Of a stretch of DNA of 64,000 nucleotides, positions 47,379 through 55,737 are shown in pieces (positions within the stretch are counted from its first letter, which is position 1; every line of letters starts with the position of its first letter). The notes under the pieces are model-generated. The model was given only the letters and a program-made list of their open reading frames with translations, was not told where the DNA came from and did no database searches. Origin of the DNA: Rhodococcus erythropolis NBRC 15567 (GTDB lineage: Bacteria; Actinomycetota; Actinomycetes; Mycobacteriales; Mycobacteriaceae); assembly GCF_001552595.1 (NCBI RefSeq), contig NZ_BCRM01000010.1, positions 62,001 through 126,000 of the forward strand, written 5' to 3'. The translations under genes and the position numbers were made by a program.

Positions 47379-48368
47379 GTGACATTCGATCCAGTCAGGG
47401 GCCGCTCCAGCGAGGGGTGGGCCACCCGAACACCGTCGATCGTCGATCGGATCGCTTCCTCGACAGGTAGCCGTATTCCGTTCTCGGTCGAGTTTTCGCC
47501 GCCGCGCGACGCTGACGCCGAAGCGCGTCTGTGGCGTGCGGTGCGTACCTTCGAGCGGCTCGGACCGGCGTTCGTCTCGATGACTTACGGCGCAGGTGGC
47601 TCGACGCGCGATCGTACGGTGCGCGTCACCGGCGAACTGGCCGAGGAGACGACCCTGCTGCCGGTTGCTCACCTGACTGCCGTCTCGCACAGCACCGAAG
47701 AACTTCGCGCCATGGTCGGTGCATACGCCGATCGTGGGATCAGCAACATCCTCGTGTTGCGCGGCGATCCGCCCGGTGATCCGCTCGGCGAGTGGAAGAA
47801 GCATCCCGAAGGCGTCGAGTACGCCGAGGAACTCGTGCGGATGGTCCGTGACCTGGGCGACTTCCATGTGGGCGTCGCGTCGTTCCCCGAGGGGCATTAC
47901 CGCGCTCCGGACTTGGCGTACGACACGAAGTACCTGGTGTCGAAGTTGCGTGCCGGCGCCGAGTACTCGATCACGCAGATGTTTTTCGACGTGGAGGACT
48001 ACCTGCGTCTCCGTGACCGCGTGAGTGCATACGACGCAGAACAGGGCGCCAAGCCGATCATCCCGGAGATCATGCCGGTGACGTCGCTGCGCTCGGTGAG
48101 GCGCATGCTCGAGCTGTCGGGCTCGTCGTTGCCTCCCGCCCTCGAACGCCGATTCGACGCCGCGGCCGGAAGCGGTCCGGAAGAGAACCGTGCAGCGGTC
48201 CGCGAACTCGGCATCGATCTGGCCACCGAGATGGGAGAGCGGTTGATCGCCGAAGGCGCTCCGTGCCTGCACTTCATCACGTTGAACTTCGCGCGCGCCA
48301 CCAGTGAGGTCCTCGAGCGACTCGGTCTCACCCCCGACACCTCTGTCGGGACAGCACAAGCCGTCTGA
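47379..48368 (+). CDS. metF: Methylenetetrahydrofolate reductase
   Basis: Reduces 5,10-methylene-THF to 5-methyl-THF for methionine synthesis. 329 residues, single TIM-barrel domain. FSVEFSPPRDADAEARLWRAVR holds the catalytic Glu; SMTYGAGGSTRDRT, ISNILVLRGDPP, GVASFPEGHYRAPD and GAEYSITQMFFDVEDYLRLRD are diagnostic blocks. The C-terminal ICPGIMP-like stretch is PEIMPVTSLRS. Whether the electron donor is NADH, NADPH or F420 is not settled by sequence; the typical FAD-binding residues are present. Convergent with lppM across a terminator. Confidence 0.94.
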   Translation: MTFDPVRGRSSEGWATRTPSIVDRIASSTGSRIPFSVEFSPPRDADAEARLWRAVRTFERLGPAFVSMTYGAGGSTRDRTVRVTGELAEETTLLPVAHLTAVSHSTEELRAMVGAYADRGISNILVLRGDPPGDPLGEWKKHPEGVEYAEELVRMVRDLGDFHVGVASFPEGHYRAPDLAYDTKYLVSKLRAGAEYSITQMFFDVEDYLRLRDRVSAYDAEQGAKPIIPEIMPVTSLRSVRRMLELSGSSLPPALERRFDAAAGSGPEENRAAVRELGIDLATEMGERLIAEGAPCLHFITLNFARATSEVLERLGLTPDTSVGTAQAV

Positions 48369-48371
48369 TCC

Positions 48372-48408
48372 CGGTTGCCCCGCTCGACACCAATCGAGGG
48401 GGCAACCG
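48372..48408. terminator. Terminator between metF and lppM
   Basis: Stem CGGTTGCCCC and CTCGA with complements TCGAG and GGGGCAACCG, 3 bp after the metF stop; loop of about 7 nt. Both genes end here. Confidence 0.8.
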
Positions 48409-48415
48409 CCAGGCG

Positions 48416-49210
48416 CTACTTCGTGGTGTTTTTCGGATTCCTGTTGTCAGCTTGCTTGCTGACAGGTGATTTCGTGACAGGCGTCTTCATGGCCGGTGCT
48501 TTCGCGGCGGGCGCGCGCTTGATCGGTGCTCGATTGCGCGCCATCCAGGCCATTGCACCGACGATAATCGCGACACCGAGCGCCAATCCGGCCATGATTC
48601 CTGCCCACCCGGCGAAGCTTCGGGTGCTGGGGTCCGCGTAGTTGACCTCGGCGCGCATTGTCGACACCTCGCCGGCGGGCAAAGTCCACGAAACCCGGGA
48701 ATCGCCGTCTCGTGTTCCGTTGGTCGTGCCGACCCGTGCCGGGAAGGCGATGCTGACCTGGACGTCCGCGCCCTGAGTCGGAACCGTCTTCAGGTCTGCC
48801 TTGCCGTCGAGCGTGACGGTGTCCCCGGATCGCTTGAGGGTGATCTGGAACGACCCGGATCCCTCGGCATACATCGAGCCCAGTTGGGCGACGTCACCGA
48901 AGGACAAGTCGCTGAAGAACGCCTGGCTGCCGACGTATCCGTCCTTCTTGTATTCCTGAACCCGTATCTTGTCCTCCAGCGAGGAAGGCGGGGTCAGCTG
49001 CGGACCCTTGTCCGCCTCGTTCGCCGGAATAGCGGCAGCTACCACCTGTCCGGTCACACGATCGTTCGCGGACACTCCCATCGACACCTGCACGCGGATG
49101 CACCCGGCAAGCAAGGGAACAAGCATGAGGGCGAGCGCGGCAACCGTCAGGAAACGTTTCCGACTGGTCGGCTTGGCGGCGGGATCGGTGGACTGTTGCA
49201 CAGTGGTCAT
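48416..49210 (-). CDS. lppM: LppM-like lipoprotein (DUF3153)
   Basis: 264 residues from ATG 49210 (ATG 49237 is possible; neither has a good ribosome-binding site). A lipoprotein signal peptide ends at LALMLVPLLAGCIRV. The mature part is a beta-rich domain (VQVSMGVSANDRVTGQVV, GSFQITLKRSGDTVTLDGKADL), then a C-terminal membrane helix (about 220-240) and a Lys/Ala/Pro-rich cytosolic tail with KAPAMKTPVTKSPVSKQ. This is the LppM (Rv2171) layout; LppM affects LAM-type lipids and host phagosome traffic in mycobacteria. Here the tail is longer. The crtO gene lies 70 bp upstream. Confidence 0.88.
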   Translation of the reverse strand: MTTVQQSTDPAAKPTSRKRFLTVAALALMLVPLLAGCIRVQVSMGVSANDRVTGQVVAAAIPANEADKGPQLTPPSSLEDKIRVQEYKKDGYVGSQAFFSDLSFGDVAQLGSMYAEGSGSFQITLKRSGDTVTLDGKADLKTVPTQGADVQVSIAFPARVGTTNGTRDGDSRVSWTLPAGEVSTMRAEVNYADPSTRSFAGWAGIMAGLALGVAIIVGAMAWMARNRAPIKRAPAAKAPAMKTPVTKSPVSKQADNRNPKNTTK

Positions 49211-49280
49211 CGTGCCAGCCGTGGCGTAGCCAGTCATCGAGGCGGGGGCGTGTCGGCGGGTGAAGTTCGGTGGGTGACCT

Positions 49281-50879
49281 TCACGACCTGCTCGAACGAC
49301 GCATCCACTGACTCGCTTTACCCCGGCGGCTGTCGGACAGTGCGATTCGAGCGGCACTGCGACCACTGGCTCCGGACACACCACCACCGGGATGCGTCGA
49401 GGCTCCGGTCAGATACAACCCGTCTGCTCCCGGAACGCGATGGCCGGACAGTTCGGGAAGCGGTCGCCACAACATCATCTGATCGAGTGACATCTCGACG
49501 TGCATGACATTTCCGCCGATCATCCCCAATTCCGACTCGATGTCGCGGGGAGTCTGAATGAAGCGGTCGAGGACGGAATCGGCGAATCCGGGTGCAAAAG
49601 CCTCCATCTCGCCGACGATCCGGTCGGCCTCGGCCTCGGCGACCGACGCCCAATCGCGATGTCCGCTGAGACGATACGGCTGCCACTGCGACCACAGTGT
49701 CACCTGATGCCGCCCGGCCGGGGCGATCGTGGGATCGATTCCGCTGAAACTCATTCCGAGAACCGCAGGGCGAGGAGGCAGTTCCCCCGCCAGTGCTGCG
49801 CCGTGTGCAGTGCGCAAGTGGGCGCGATCGGAAACGAGTAATTGCAATCCCGAGGTACTTTCCCGTGTCGTGGCGTCGCCGCGGTAGGAGGGGAGCGCAG
49901 ATGTCGCCAGTCGCAATACAGCGCCGATGCCGGGGCCGACCCTGATCTTCCGCAGCCAGTGATCGAGCGTGGTTCGGTCGAAGCCTCCGTTGCCCAGGAG
50001 ATCGAGTGTCGTGAGGATGTGGCAACCCGCGATTACCTTGCGAGCGTGAACTTCTCGACCGCTCTCGGTTGTGACGGTCCAGTGATCAGAGTTCCGGCGG
50101 ATCGACGTCACGGCGTCACCGAGCGCGACGGTGGCGCCGTCGACAGCCATCCGGGAGGCCAACGCAGCACTCAGTGCGCCGCTCCCTCCGACTGCTCGCC
50201 CGGGCGGTAGGACGTGCATGAGGGCCGCGAAGCCGACCATCGGAGCGGTTCCCGGTTCCGACATCGGAGGCCCGGACTGGGCGCCGAACCACGCCAACGC
50301 TGCCTTGAGCGCCTCACTGTCGAAATACTCGTCCAGCAGTGCGTCGCCAGGCGCGAGGAACTGCCGCGACAGTTCGCTGTTGCCGCGCGCTGTGGCCAGT
50401 CCTCCGAACGCACCGATCAGGTTCGATCCGGTGGGCGGTGTGGAAAATGCCTTCATCACGTGTCGGCTGCGCTCCGACCAGACCGCGACGAACCGCCCGT
50501 ACGCGTCGGCGTCCTTTGTCCCGCAAGCTCGTTCGATGGACCGGCAGGTTGCGTCGAGGTCGCGATGAAACACGATGCCCGGCCCGTCGGTGCCAGGGGC
50601 GGGCGGAGCGAACGCCCACGGGTCACAGTCGATGTAGCGAAGGCCGTGCGCGCCGAGTCCGAGTTCCTCGATGATGCCGCTGTGTCGGATCATGAGGTGC
50701 GCAGACGACCCCCGGTCCACCTTGTATCCGGGAAATCGCTCGACTGTCGAGACGGCACCGCCGAGAACCGTGTCCTTCTCCAAAACCTCGACCGACCAAC
50801 CCTCACGTGCGAGATACGCGGCCGAAACGAGCGCGTTGTGTCCGGAACCGACGACGACGGCGTCGAGAAATGCGCTCAC
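49281..50879 (-). CDS. crtO: CrtO-type beta-carotene ketolase / FAD-dependent oxidoreductase
   Basis: 532 residues, phytoene-desaturase superfamily. DAVVVGSGHNALVSAAYLAREG (residues 6-27) is the FAD-binding fold; VLGGAVSTVERFPGYKVDRGSS follows, and the C-terminus has VPGADGLYLTGASTHPGGGVSGASG. These blocks mark the CrtO branch rather than CrtI, a group known from R. erythropolis as ketolases giving 4-keto-gamma-carotene or canthaxanthin. That function is inferred from family and genus. It overlaps the GNAT gene by 4 bp (ATGA) and lies 3.2 kb from crtI, on the same strand. Confidence 0.85.
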   Translation of the reverse strand: MSAFLDAVVVGSGHNALVSAAYLAREGWSVEVLEKDTVLGGAVSTVERFPGYKVDRGSSAHLMIRHSGIIEELGLGAHGLRYIDCDPWAFAPPAPGTDGPGIVFHRDLDATCRSIERACGTKDADAYGRFVAVWSERSRHVMKAFSTPPTGSNLIGAFGGLATARGNSELSRQFLAPGDALLDEYFDSEALKAALAWFGAQSGPPMSEPGTAPMVGFAALMHVLPPGRAVGGSGALSAALASRMAVDGATVALGDAVTSIRRNSDHWTVTTESGREVHARKVIAGCHILTTLDLLGNGGFDRTTLDHWLRKIRVGPGIGAVLRLATSALPSYRGDATTRESTSGLQLLVSDRAHLRTAHGAALAGELPPRPAVLGMSFSGIDPTIAPAGRHQVTLWSQWQPYRLSGHRDWASVAEAEADRIVGEMEAFAPGFADSVLDRFIQTPRDIESELGMIGGNVMHVEMSLDQMMLWRPLPELSGHRVPGADGLYLTGASTHPGGGVSGASGRSAARIALSDSRRGKASQWMRRSSRS

Positions 50880-51481
50880 AGCGGCAGTCCACGGCCGAGG
50901 ACCGCAAATGGCCGGTTGTCGCCGGCAAAACGAAATCTGCGGAGCACGTCGCGAAAGCCGAGGCGGCGGTACAGCCGCCAGGCTCGGTTGTCCTCGTCGA
51001 ACACCTCAGGTGTCGACAACAGAACGCTGCGTTCGGTTCGATCGACGAGGAGGTGACGCAAGAGCGATTCGCCCAATCGGTGACCTTGACCGTTCGGATG
51101 CACGTGGAGTTCGGTGAGTTCGAAGTAGTCGCTCAGAATCGCGTCGATCTCGCTCTGAGGGCGACCCGAGCGCCGAAGCCCGTGCAGTACCTGTTGATGC
51201 CACCACTGGTCCGGGCTCCCGCGATACCCGTAAGCGATCCCCACCAGCGGCAGATTTTCGTGTGACGGTTGCTGGGGAACCGCCAATGCGCCGACGGCTT
51301 TCCAGCCAGGCCGGTTCGCGTGCTCCTGCCACATCGGTGCGCGATGGAACTCGGTTCCTCGCGGATAGTCCATCGCAGTGACGTACACGGCCAGTGCCTC
51401 GTGGAGTCGACTCGCGAATTCTTCACGATCGAGGTCGACCGTATGTGGTGTCCAGGCGATCTGCGGGTCGACCGGTCTCAC
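50876..51481 (-). CDS. GNAT family N-acetyltransferase (Rv2170-like)
   Basis: About 201 residues from GTG 51481, with AAGAGAAGAG just upstream; further open frame exists upstream but runs through the divergent promoter. LVGIAYGYRG, then TELHVHPNGQGHRLGESLLRHLL (acetyl-CoA loop with QGHRLG) and NRAWRLYRRLGFRDVLRRFRF are the GNAT motifs. DQWWHQQVLHGL lies between. The substrate is unknown; Rv2170 in M. tuberculosis acetylates isocitrate lyase or is proposed to, which I do not extend here. Overlaps crtO. Confidence 0.85.
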   Translation of the reverse strand: MRPVDPQIAWTPHTVDLDREEFASRLHEALAVYVTAMDYPRGTEFHRAPMWQEHANRPGWKAVGALAVPQQPSHENLPLVGIAYGYRGSPDQWWHQQVLHGLRRSGRPQSEIDAILSDYFELTELHVHPNGQGHRLGESLLRHLLVDRTERSVLLSTPEVFDEDNRAWRLYRRLGFRDVLRRFRFAGDNRPFAVLGRGLPL

Positions 51482-51489
51482 CTCTTCTC

Positions 51490-51520
51490 TTGACGGCGTG
51501 TCGGTGGGTGCAGTTATATT
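51490..51520 (+). promoter_or_regulatory. Promoter of the HEPN gene
   Basis: TTGACG at 51490-51495 and TTATAT/TATATT at 51514-51520, spacer 18-19 bp, one of the few near-consensus promoters here. It overlaps the divergent GNAT promoter region. Confidence 0.7.
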
Positions 51521-51553
51521 GAATAGGTCGAACAGATGTTCGATGTGGGTGAT

Positions 51554-51587
51554 CCGGAGATGCCCGAAGGGAAGCGGGCATCTCCGG
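51554..51587 (+). promoter_or_regulatory. 13-bp inverted repeat in the HEPN gene leader
   Basis: Arms CCGGAGATGCCCG and CGGGCATCTCCGG around AAGGGAAG, 41 nt before the start codon and about 30 nt after the predicted transcription start. There is no T-run, so it is a structured leader or an operator rather than a plain terminator. Confidence 0.75.
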
Positions 51588-51628
51588 CCCACCTGGCCTT
51601 GGATCCTTACGGTGCAGGAGGTGCCCCG

Positions 51629-52180
51629 ATGTCCGAGCATGTAAAGCCTGATCGTGTGAAGTGCCAACGAACTCTTCCGGCCGAGTTGTCGAGCCCGTCG
51701 GATGCCGCAATCTCGCGATTGCCGATATCGGCGAGGCGGTCCTTCGGTGCGACGGACGCCAGCCACCGCACTGCGCAAGTCGGAAAGTCCGGTGTGGCGT
51801 GGGGGCTCCTCCGGAAGGCGGATGCGCTTCTCGAGGAAGCGATTGGGGCGGGCGATCCTGCCGACCGGTTCCGGTGTGCCTATCTGGCAGCACTACGTGG
51901 TGCCGGGGCAGTGTTGGCCGCAGCTCCTGCCGGTGCCGGATCGAAGCGCAAGCGAAGCGGAAACGCGTGGGTTCTGATGGACGCCGCAGCGCCCGCGTTC
52001 GGAGCGTGGTCGAAGTTCTTCGCGGGGTGGTCCGCTGCGCGTGCGGCCGTGGAAACCGGTGTGTCGATCGTGATCACGGACTCCGATTCCGATGCATTCT
52101 TCGCCGAGGTCGGTCGTTTTCTCACGGCGGTCGAAGATTTCATCGGTCAGGACGCGTCCGAGCATTTGCGAGCGTCGTGA
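51629..52180 (+). CDS. SAV_6107-type HEPN domain protein
   Basis: 183 residues from ATG 51629 with AGGAGGT 6 nt upstream. The first 50 residues are polar. Then VAWGLLRKADALLEEAIGAGDPADRFRCAYLAALRGAGAVLAA fits the first two helices of the SAV_6107-like HEPN family, and AWSKFFAGWSAARAAVETG with FFAEVGRFLTAVEDFI the last two. The HEPN RNase motif RX4-6H is not seen, so it is probably non-catalytic. No partner nucleotidyltransferase gene is adjacent. Preceded by a strong promoter and a structured leader. Confidence 0.8.
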   Translation: MSEHVKPDRVKCQRTLPAELSSPSDAAISRLPISARRSFGATDASHRTAQVGKSGVAWGLLRKADALLEEAIGAGDPADRFRCAYLAALRGAGAVLAAAPAGAGSKRKRSGNAWVLMDAAAPAFGAWSKFFAGWSAARAAVETGVSIVITDSDSDAFFAEVGRFLTAVEDFIGQDASEHLRAS

Positions 52181-52340
52181 ACAAATGGTCCGTGTTGGCA
52201 GTTGTTTCCGGGGAATTTCCTGGTCCGCACAGGCAAATGGAGCCGAATCGGGGCCCTTCGGCACGAATACGTACGCTTGTGGCGGAACTCGTACCCGGAG
52301 TTGGTGGTCCGAGACCTAAACTGCTCGTATTATGAAAACA

Positions 52341-52383
52341 GGTAATCGTCCAACTTGATTACCCGCCGCCCCACACCGTGGGG
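52341..52383 (+). promoter_or_regulatory. Two small hairpins in the DUF3040 leader
   Basis: GGTAATC/GATTACC (52341-52363) and CCCCAC-ACC-GTGGGG (52369-52383), followed by GGGGGAGG at the ribosome-binding site. The first is short and may be chance. Confidence 0.4.
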
Positions 52384-52417
52384 TGGTTGCCAAACTTCCA
52401 GTGCCGGGGGAGGTACC

Positions 52418-52864
52418 GTGCCACTCTCCGAGCACGAGCAGCGCATGCTCGACCAGATCGAGAGCGCTCTCTATGCCGAAGACCCCAAGTTCGCCTCCAA
52501 TGTGAGGGGCGGCCGTATGCGGGCGCCGTCGAGTAGACGGCGGTTCCAAGCAGCGGCTCTATTCGTGCTGGGTCTGGTCCTGCTGATCGCGGGGGTTGCC
52601 CTCCCGCTCAAGCCGGGCGGTTTTCCGATCATCAGCCTGTTCGGTTTCTTGTTCATGTTCGGCGCAGGGGTCTTGTTCCTCTGGGGTGGTGGACGCAAGT
52701 CCGCAGCAGCAGCCGAACCCGCTTCCGAAGGTGGCAATCATCCCTCCGGTCCGCCGGGTAGGGGTAGTGCCGGTGGATCCGGGCGGGGACGCGGCCGCAA
52801 GTCCGGCGGCGGATTCTCGTCGCGGATGGAAGATCGATTCAAACGCAGGTTCGAGCAGGACTAG
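52418..52864 (+). CDS. DUF3040 membrane protein (Rv2169c-like)
   Basis: 148 residues from GTG 52418 with GGGGGAGG 4 nt upstream. VPLSEHEQRMLDQIESALYAEDPKFA at the N-terminus is the DUF3040 signature, followed by two hydrophobic helices (about 45-65 and 68-90) and a Gly/Ser/Arg-rich C-terminal tail ending MEDRFKRRFEQD. Function unknown. The DUF3040 family is found widely in actinobacteria near division genes; here it is the last gene before mraZ. Confidence 0.88.
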   Translation: MPLSEHEQRMLDQIESALYAEDPKFASNVRGGRMRAPSSRRRFQAAALFVLGLVLLIAGVALPLKPGGFPIISLFGFLFMFGAGVLFLWGGGRKSAAAAEPASEGGNHPSGPPGRGSAGGSGRGRGRKSGGGFSSRMEDRFKRRFEQD

Positions 52865-52943
52865 CTCTCCCGCCCTTCTTCGGGCGTACTTCGAGAGTGG
52901 TGCAGTTCGGACATGACGCCCTCTGTAGGGCACGGACGACCAC

Positions 52944-52985
52944 ACGTGTGGCGGTCGGCAACCAAGGTTGCCGACCGCCACACGT
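52944..52985 (+). terminator. Strong hairpin terminator after the DUF3040 gene
   Basis: 20-bp perfect stem (ACGTGTGGCGGTCGGCAACC and complement) around AA, isolating the DUF3040 gene from the mraZ cluster. Confidence 0.85.
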
Positions 52986-53286
52986 CGTTGGTGTGGGTGT
53001 TGTACATGTGTGCCGGCAATCCATCGAAGTGAATCAGTGACGCGCGAGCGAATCACTCGCCACCCACGGTCGCCCCTAGGCAAGCCCGCGGGCTTCCTCC
53101 ACTTCACTCCACTCGGCCCTCCACTTTCCTCCACCCTGGTCGAACTGCAACGCACGACCAGACCTCGTCCCGCTCACGTCTATTCGAAAACCGCGCTTGT
53201 ACTGCGATTTTGCTTGGGGGAGCGACAAATCGTGGCGTGAAGGGTCGATATGACGGCGGTGTGGGCCGGGACACGGTTGCAAATTT

Positions 53287-53301
53287 CCCCCACGTATCCC
53301 C
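53287..53301 (-). promoter_or_regulatory. Upstream MraZ-type boxes, inverted
   Basis: Read on the minus strand: TGGGG-N5-TGGGG, the same spacing as the downstream set. It lies 65 bp before the direct boxes. Confidence 0.55.
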
Positions 53302-53365
53302 ACCTGCGCTGACCTGCTATTTATCAGCAAATGATGCTGAATAGGGACCATGTGCTCCTTGTTTG

Positions 53366-53390
53366 TGGGGGAAAGTGGGGTACTGTGGGT
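53366..53390 (+). promoter_or_regulatory. MraZ operator: three TGGGN boxes
   Basis: TGGGG-GAAAG-TGGGG-TACTG-TGGGT, an exact 10-bp period. E. coli MraZ is known to bind TGGGN repeats with 5-nt spacers before its own operon, so auto-control of the dcw cluster is likely. Confidence 0.8.
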
Positions 53391-53460
53391 TCGGGCGGAG
53401 AGCTGAAGCACGATCCGCTCGATAGGGAGGGTTTCAGCGCAAGCTCGCAGGAGGTGTCGA

Positions 53461-53892
53461 GTGTTCCTCGGTACCTTCACGCCGAAGCTCGACGACAAAG
53501 GTCGGCTCACGTTGCCGGCAAAGTTCCGAGACGAACTGGCAGGAGGATTGATGATCACCAAGAGTCAAGATCACAGCCTCGCCATCTACCCCCGGGACGA
53601 GTTCGTCAAGCTTGCTCGAAAGGCAGCGGCAGCTCCACGCAATGATCCGGCAGCTCGGGCGTATGTACGTGCCCTGGCCGCCGGTACAGATGAACAGCAC
53701 GCCGATGCCCAGGGGCGAATCACCCTCTCGGCTGATCATCGGCGTTACGCAAACCTGTCCAAGGAATGCGTAGTGACCGGCTCCGTCGATTACCTCGAGA
53801 TCTGGGATCTAGCAGCCTGGGAGAGGTATCTCGGAGACAACGAAGAGGACTATTCGCAGGCAACAGGCGAATCTCTCAGCGAGATCGTCTAG
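53461..53892 (+). CDS. mraZ: Transcriptional regulator MraZ
   Basis: 143 residues from GTG 53461 (AGGAGGT 6 nt upstream). Two SpoVT/AbrB-like repeats: [24 protein letters not shown] and [19 protein letters not shown], each with the DxxGR motif. It forms a ring that binds TGGGN direct repeats, which are present upstream, so it probably represses its own operon. First gene of the dcw cluster. Confidence 0.97.
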
Positions 53893-53996
53893 GCGAAGAG
53901 CCCCCGGCGAATGCCGCGAGGCCTCTGCCCGGAAAGACCCTGACGCACTTCCCCAGCGCCAGGTTCTCCTTCGGGCAGGGACCTCGAAGCATTCGC

Positions 53997-54053
53997 CTTC
54001 TCGAACAGTCATCGCCTTCTCGGAAAGTCAGCACCTTTTCGAAAAGTCATCGG
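53997..54053. repeat. Tandem repeat, 3 x 19 bp, before rsmH
   Basis: CTTCTCGAACAGTCATCGC, CTTCTCGGAAAGTCAGCAC and CTTTTCGAAAAGTCATCGG at 53997, 54016 and 54035. Shared core CTTYTCGRAMAGTCA. It ends 30 bp before the rsmH start. Confidence 0.9.
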
Positions 54054-54082
54054 AAATCATGAAAGTAGGAGCCGGAGCAATC

Positions 54083-55096
54083 ATGGTGGATCACGAGGTG
54101 AACGAACCCTCGGATGCCGATGGCTTCGCGCACGTCCCCGTACTTCTGCATCGTGCCGACGATCTTCTCGGCCCTGCCATCACCGCCGTCGGTGACGGTG
54201 GCGAAGGCGCATACATGATCGATGCGACGTTGGGGCTCGGAGGCCACTCCGAATTCTTCCTCGGCAAGTATCCGGGCCTTCACCTCATCGGTCTCGATCG
54301 CGACACCAACGCACTCCGCATCGCTGCCGAGCGTCTGGCGCCATTCGCGGACCGAACCACGTTCGTGCACACCACGTATGACGGGATCGAAGACGCGCTC
54401 GAACAGGCAGGTCTGCCGTCGACGGAGTCGGTTCACGCGATCCTCTTCGATCTGGGTGTGTCGTCGATGCAGTTGGACGAAGCCGACCGAGGTTTTGCGT
54501 ACTCGATCGACGCCCCTCTCGACATGCGGATGGATCAGACGGTCGGGCTGACCGCGGCAGAGGTCCTGAACACCTACAGTCACGGCGACCTTGCTCGCAT
54601 TCTGAGCACGTACGGCGAAGAGCGGTTCGCCGGAAAGATTGCGTCCGAGATCCTTCGGCAGCGTGAGCGTGAACCATTCACCACCAGTGCAGCTCTGGTC
54701 GAGTTGCTGTACCGAACAATCCCGGCGGCCACGCGGCGTACGGGTGGACACCCGGCCAAGCGCACCTTCCAAGCGCTGCGGATCGAAGTCAATGCCGAGT
54801 TGGATTCGCTTCGTGCGGCCGTTCCTGCCGGGCTCGATGCACTGGCAGTCGGTGGGCGAGTGGTGTTCATGTCCTACCAGTCGCTCGAGGATCGAGTTGT
54901 GAAGGCGGAGTTGGTTCCCCGCTCGAAGTCCACCAGTCCTGAAGGTCTACCGGTCGAGTTGCCGGGTATGGGGCCGGAGTTCCGCATTCTCACCCGTGGC
55001 GCAGAACGTGCGTCTGAGCAGGAAATCGAAGAGAACCCACGATCAGCTCCGGTGCGTTTGCGTGCCGCAGAACGCATTTCCAGGAGGCGGGCATGA
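54083..55096 (+). CDS. rsmH: 16S rRNA (cytosine(1402)-N4)-methyltransferase
   Basis: Methylates N4 of C1402 in 16S rRNA. About 337 residues from ATG 54083, which has GGAG 5 nt upstream; ATG 54059 would add 8 residues. [13 protein letters not shown] and [31 protein letters not shown] (SAM motifs I and II), [32 protein letters not shown] and [18 protein letters not shown] are diagnostic. It overlaps the next gene by 4 bp (ATGA). A 3 x 19-bp repeat lies in its leader. Confidence 0.97.
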   Translation: MVDHEVNEPSDADGFAHVPVLLHRADDLLGPAITAVGDGGEGAYMIDATLGLGGHSEFFLGKYPGLHLIGLDRDTNALRIAAERLAPFADRTTFVHTTYDGIEDALEQAGLPSTESVHAILFDLGVSSMQLDEADRGFAYSIDAPLDMRMDQTVGLTAAEVLNTYSHGDLARILSTYGEERFAGKIASEILRQREREPFTTSAALVELLYRTIPAATRRTGGHPAKRTFQALRIEVNAELDSLRAAVPAGLDALAVGGRVVFMSYQSLEDRVVKAELVPRSKSTSPEGLPVELPGMGPEFRILTRGAERASEQEIEENPRSAPVRLRAAERISRRRA

Positions 55097-55737
55097 GTCG
55101 TCAGGGCAAATCCGGTGCAGCGCAACGCGCATACGACAAGCGCACCGCACGGGCGGCAGGCCGGACCGGAACTGCCGCTGCTGCCGGCCCGTCGATCTCT
55201 CCTCGGGCGATGCTCAAGGGGCGGGTACCGTTCGTGGCCTCCGTTATCGGACTTCTGTCCATCGGTCTCGCGGTGACTCTGCTGCTGACCACTCGCGCTG
55301 CCGAGGATTCGTACCAACTCAGTGATGCACGTGCATACAACCAGTCTTTGGTCGAGCAGAAAGCAGCGCTCGAACGTGACTTCCAGTCGCGTAACTCGGC
55401 TCCGGAGTTGGCAAATCAGGCAAGCGCTCTCGGCATGGTCCCCGCCAAGGACCCTGCACGTCTGGTAGTTCATCCGGATGGTTCGGTCGAGGTCGTCGGA
55501 ACGCCGACTCCCGCGACTGCCGGCGCGATGCCGCCGCTCGATGCGCCCACATCGGTGCCCGCACCGACCGCGACACCGCCGCGCACCACAACGCCGGTTG
55601 TTCCTGGAGCCACGCCGAGCGTTCCGAATAACACGCGAAACCTCGCGCAGAGTGAACAATTGGTTCCTGTGATCCCCACGACGACAGCACCCGCCACCAC
55701 GACGGCGGTGCCTGCTCCGCCTGAGGAACGTCGGTGA
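55093..55737 (+). CDS. ftsL: FtsL-like division protein (Rv2164c-like)
   Basis: 214 residues. A basic N-terminal cytosolic part of about 50 residues, one membrane helix ([19 protein letters not shown], about 52-70), then a heptad-like extracellular helix ([24 protein letters not shown]) and a long Pro/Thr/Ala-rich tail. This is the FtsL layout: a bitopic protein between rsmH and the septal transpeptidase gene. Primary sequence is weakly conserved, so the call rests on layout and position. The Pro/Thr-rich tail may cross the wall. It overlaps both neighbours by 4 bp. Confidence 0.8.
   Translation: MSRQGKSGAAQRAYDKRTARAAGRTGTAAAAGPSISPRAMLKGRVPFVASVIGLLSIGLAVTLLLTTRAAEDSYQLSDARAYNQSLVEQKAALERDFQSRNSAPELANQASALGMVPAKDPARLVVHPDGSVEVVGTPTPATAGAMPPLDAPTSVPAPTATPPRTTTPVVPGATPSVPNNTRNLAQSEQLVPVIPTTTAPATTTAVPAPPEERR

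Larger units (their letters stand above)
52865..53460. other. Intergenic region before mraZ
   Basis: 596 bp with no supported gene. It holds the DUF3040 terminator (52944-52985), about 300 bp in which I see nothing (52986-53286), an inverted pair of MraZ-type boxes (53287-53301), a small inverted repeat TCAGCA/TGCTGA (53323-53339), three direct MraZ boxes (53366-53390) and AGGAGGT before the mraZ GTG. Confidence 0.6.

Noticed and set aside
51482..51778. A 5' extension of the GNAT gene
   Set aside because: It would run antisense through the strong HEPN promoter, its hairpin and its coding start, and has no GNAT content.
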